DNA from: Amoebophrya sp. A120
Lineage: Eukaryota > Sar > Dinophyceae > Syndiniales > Amoebophryaceae
Reading direction: 5' to 3'
Length of the DNA stretch: 64,000 nucleotides
Assembly (NCBI GenBank): GCA_905178155.1
Contig: CAJINV010000009.1
Location: 3,785,556-3,849,555, forward strand
Shown here: positions 62,191 through 64,000 of the stretch, in pieces
Layout: each line of letters begins with the position of its first letter
Position numbering within the stretch: the stretch's first letter is position 1
Notes under the pieces: model-generated
Seen by the model: the letters and a program-made list of their open reading frames with translations, nothing else
Told to the model about the DNA's origin: nothing
Databases searched by the model: none
Made by a program: the position numbers and the translations under genes

Positions 62191-64000
62191 CGGCAAGGGC
62201 TTCGCGCGATAGCCGGAGAAGCAAGGGGCAGGGAGAGTGGGGCAAGGTTGGCCAACAAGCTGGACGGCTTTGCGGCCTTGGGTTTTCGGAGAATAAAGCT
62301 GGCCAAACTTGAGGGAATTTCTCAAGGTTCTTCAAGATTTTCCGCCGGCCCTCGCATTACCTACGGCCAAGGTGAGGCCTCGGGGCTTCGCGCGATAGCC
62401 GGAGAAGCAGGGGAAAGATACGAGCGGGGCAAGGCTGGCCAGCTGGAAGGCTTTGCGGCCTTGAGTGTTCGGAAACAAAAGCGGGCCAAACTTGAAAAAA
62501 TTCCTGAAATCGCTTCAAGGCTTCCCGCCTTCGCATTGCCAGCGGCCAAAACGTGGCCGCGGGGCTTTGCGCGATAGCCGGAGACGCAAAGAACAGAGCG
62601 GGGCAAGGTTGGCCAGCTGGGCAGCTTTGTGGCCTTGGGTTTTCGGAAAAGCTCGCCAGGCTTGAAAGAGTTTTCCAACTTTTGCAAGATTCCGCGCCTG
62701 CCTTCGCATTGGATTGCGTGCGGCCAAGTCGGGGCCTCGCGGGCGCGATAGCCGGCGAAGCAATGAACAGAGAAGCGCAAGGCTGGCCAGCTGGACGGCT
62801 TTGCGGCCTTGGGTCTTCGGAAAGGCTGGCCAAACCTGAAAGAGATGGGCGCCCCAAGTTTTTTCAAGACTCCCAGGACAGATTCCCATTATCTACCTAC
62901 GGCCAACATGTGGCCGCGGGGTTTTGCGCGATTGATAACCGGCGAACGAAGCAAGGAGCAGCGCGGAGTGAGGCTGGCCAGCAAGCCGGACGGCTTTGCG
63001 GCCAAACTTGGCAAAATTTCTCGCGTTTTTTCCGGATTGATTTCCCGCCGGCCCTCGCATTACCTACGGGCACGGCCAGAGTGTGAGTGGCCCCGGGGCT
63101 TCGCGAGATGGCCGGGGAAGCAAGGAGCAGAGCGGTGCAGGGCTGGCCAGCTTGCGGCCCTTGCGGCCTTGGGTTAGTTTTCGGAGAAGCTTGGCAAACC
63201 TGAAAAGGACTCCCAAGCTTTTTCGAGGCCTCCCGCGGTCGCATTACCTACGTAGGGCCAAAATGCGGCCGCGGGGCTTCGCGCGATAGCCGGAGAAGCA
63301 AGGAACAGAGCGGGGCCGGCAAGGCTGGCCAGCTCCTAAGCGGCTCGCTCCGCGGCTGGCTTCGGGCTTTCGGAAAAGCTGGCCAAACTTGAAAAAAGCT
63401 GTAAGCTTTTCCAAGCTTTCCCGCTTTCGCATTACCTGCGGCCAAAACGTGGCCACGGGCGGGGCGTCGCCCGATCGCCGGAGATGCAAGGGACAGAGCG
63501 GGGCAAGGCTGGCCAACTGGACGGCTTTGCGGTGTTGGGTTTTCGGGAAAGTTGACAAAGCTCGGAAACATTTTTCAAGTTTCTTCAGGAGTCCCCGTTT
63601 TCGCATTACGCACGACCAACGTGCGGCCTCGGGGCTTCGCGCGATAGCCGGAGAAGCAAGGGACGGAGCGCAGCAATGCTCGCCAGTTCGACGGCTTTGG
63701 GGCCTTGGGTTTTCGGGAAAGCTGGCCGCTTCAAGATTTCCCGCGGTCGGATTACCTTCCTACGGCCAACATGTGGCCGCGGGGCTTCGCACGATACCCG
63801 GAGAAGCAAGGAACAGAGCGGGGCAAGGCAGGCCAGCGGGACGGCTTTGCGGCCTTGAGTTTTCGGAAAAGTTTTCCAAACTTAAACCCCGCCAAGTTTT
63901 TTCAAGCTTTCCCGCGTTCGTATTGCCTACGGCCTCGGTGCGCCGCACAATAGCCGGGGAAGCACGGGGCAGAGCGGGGCAAGGCCGGCCAGCGAGCTGG
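62191..64000 (+). repeat. GC-rich satellite array, part 2 (about 11 units)
   Basis: The same unit and orientation resume. Anchors are near 62209, 62394, 62574, 62748, 62932, 63106, 63287, 63472, 63645, 63794 and 63952. The array runs off the window end. Confidence 0.9.

Overview
This is nuclear DNA from a protist eukaryote. Multi-exon genes lie one after another on the + strand, and the recognisable products are eukaryotic: the mitochondrial import subunit TIM44, an FH2 formin, the AP-2 adaptor alpha subunit and an SCP2-domain protein. The coding sequence is packed with introner elements, which are transposon-like sequences that act as introns. Single-strand gene order plus TIR-bearing, non-GT-AG introners points to a syndinian dinoflagellate such as Amoebophrya. 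That is an inference from memory of that lineage, not a database match.

The central pattern is a set of 36 insertions in ten gene models. A typical element begins TAT, ends ATA, has terminal inverted repeats (TIRs) and is flanked by an exact or near-exact 5-bp direct repeat, taken as a target-site duplication (TSD). Deleting the element plus one TSD copy restores the reading frame every time. Combining these deletions with a few ordinary GT-AG introns gives coding sequences divisible by three for all eight complete introner-bearing genes, and also for the 5'-partial first gene. Where the family is known (FH2, AP-2 alpha, SCP2, TIM44), conserved motifs are rebuilt across the junctions. At least six TIR families are present. 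Most elements are 110-315 bp, but two are giants (1.65 kb and 2.64 kb) whose TIRs match short relatives. No complete element was seen between genes.

Layout: 1-4.0 kb, 3' part of a low-complexity protein gene; 5.35-8.85 kb, coiled-coil protein; 11.0-13.3 kb, an intronless 777-codon membrane protein bracketed by two diverged direct repeats; 13.7-14.0 kb, a doubtful acidic exon; 14-17.7 kb, non-coding with small hairpin repeats; 17.8-23.9 kb, TIM44, whose first intron holds a 2.8-kb GC-rich TIR element; 25.3-30.5 kb, large coiled-coil protein; 31.9-38.8 kb, formin; 40.0-45.9 kb, AP-2 alpha with seven introners; 46.8-48.0 kb, SCP2-domain protein; 49.2-52.0 kb, two-TM cysteine-rich protein; 53.5-58.3 kb and beyond, an unknown gene whose last visible introner breaks off into a GC-rich satellite of about 176-bp units that runs to the window end.

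The genes do not form an operon or pathway. What they share is genome architecture: co-directional housekeeping genes repeatedly split by mobile introns. All coordinates of spliced models assume that the 3' TSD copy leaves with the intron; junctions may slide by up to 5 bp. No transcript evidence was available.
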